This document shows, in pieces, positions 63,521 through 64,000 of a stretch of DNA of 64,000 bases; the stretch's first letter is position 1; every line of letters starts with the position of its first letter. The translations under genes were made by a program, and so were the position numbers. The notes under the pieces were generated by a model, which made no database searches, was not told the origin of the DNA, and saw only the letters and a list, made by a program, of their open reading frames with translations. The DNA is from Endozoicomonas sp. 8E (lineage in GTDB: Bacteria > Pseudomonadota > Gammaproteobacteria > Pseudomonadales > Endozoicomonadaceae), in contig NZ_CP120717.1 of NCBI RefSeq assembly GCF_032883915.1, positions 6,858,001 through 6,922,000 of the forward strand, in the 5' to 3' direction.

Positions 63521-64000
63521 AGGGTGTCGCAAAACTCCAATAGCTCGTTCCCATGCTCTGAGGTCGTCATTCCCGCGAAGGCGGGAATCCAGCACCAACG
63601 GTGGATCTCTGCCTTCTCGGGGATGACAAGGCCAGGGGGGCAGCGGGCAGTAGGGTTCTGGTGGTGAGTCAGTGTGGATTCCCGCCTTCGAGGATGTCGC
63701 AAAACTCCAACAACTCGTTCCCATGCTCTGAGGTCGTCATTCCCGCGAAGGCGGGAATCCAGCGCCAACGGTGGATCTCTGCCTTCTCGGGGATGACAAG
63801 GCCAGGGGGGCACCGGGCAGTAGGGTTCTGGTGGTGAGTCAGTGTGGATTCCCGCCTTCAAGGATGTCGCAAAACTCCAACAACTCGTTCCCATGCTCTG
63901 AGGTCGTCATTCCCGCGAAGGCGGGAATCCAGCGCCAACGGTGGATCTCTGCCTTCTCGGGGATAACAAGGCCAGGAGGAGAATGGGCAGTAGGGTTCTG
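63521..64000. repeat. Tandem 170-bp palindromic repeat units (runs off window)
   Basis: Units start at 63521, 63691 and 63861, each beginning AGG(G/A)TGTCGCAAAACTCC and containing GTCATTCCCGCGAAGGCGGGAAT. The exact spacing is 170 bp. Each is a palindromic element lacking its right end, fused head-to-tail. The third unit is cut by the window end. They are homologous to 7798-8008 and 10416-10679 in opposite orientation. Confidence 0.85.

Noticed and set aside
63521-64000. Regularly spaced repeats resembling a CRISPR array
   Set aside because: The period is 170 bp and whole units are near-identical with no unique spacers, so this is tandem repeat DNA.

Overview
The window looks like a chromosome segment of a marine or host-associated gammaproteobacterium. 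The evidence is Fur-type operators, a Vibrio-like tonB-exbB-exbD-heme ABC operon, an NlpE lipoprotein and an OmpA with thrombospondin type 3 repeats. An Endozoicomonas-like symbiont is my best guess, but that is inference from gene content and not something the sequence proves.

Left part (1-15.7 kb). After the 3' end of a SnoaL-like gene come three minus-strand genes: a TonB-dependent heme/hemoglobin-type receptor, a secreted endonuclease/exonuclease/phosphatase-family protein and an exported amidohydrolase. A plus-strand OmpA-family protein faces an NlpE-type lipoprotein across a strong hairpin. Next is a heme-acquisition locus: a Fur-box-preceded heme receptor, then a Fur-box-preceded operon tonB-exbB-exbD-hmuT-hmuU-hmuV with overlapping stop/start codons, closed by a hairpin terminator. 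The receptor gene is bracketed by two same-orientation copies of a long palindromic repeat.

Right part (15.8-63.3 kb). About 47.5 kb is one head-to-tail array of nine paralogous giant genes on the minus strand. Each encodes about 1,635 residues. I number them copy 1 (leftmost) to copy 9 (rightmost). Eight are open. Copy 6 is split by an IS1634-family insertion sequence with a 4-bp target duplication, and removing the insertion restores the frame exactly. The proteins have no signal peptide or obvious membrane segment. They combine (a) a variable N-terminal tail of about 110 residues, (b) a histidine/aspartate-rich domain resembling HD-fold or SidE-type phosphodiesterases, (c) a HipA/PI-kinase-like segment that lacks the usual catalytic Asp, (d) a long unrecognised middle, (e) a run of about 12 pentapeptide repeats and (f) a helical C-terminus. 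Every copy is preceded by the same 17-bp inverted repeat and a shared leader with an A-tract of 6-8 bases just before the ATG, so each copy probably has its own promoter. The copies are mosaics, with blocks shared between different partners. Two copies (1 and 4) have lost a conserved aromatic C-terminal tail through in-frame amber codons, and two (2 and 9) through fusion to spacer sequence.

Right edge (63.5-64 kb). Tandem 170-bp units of the same palindromic repeat that flanks the heme receptor run off the end of the window.

The array is the exciting part. It is a large, actively recombining family with individually controlled promoters, and its domains would suit secreted or intracellular effectors that act on host nucleotides or phosphoproteins. 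No secretion system is visible here, so the effector role is inference.
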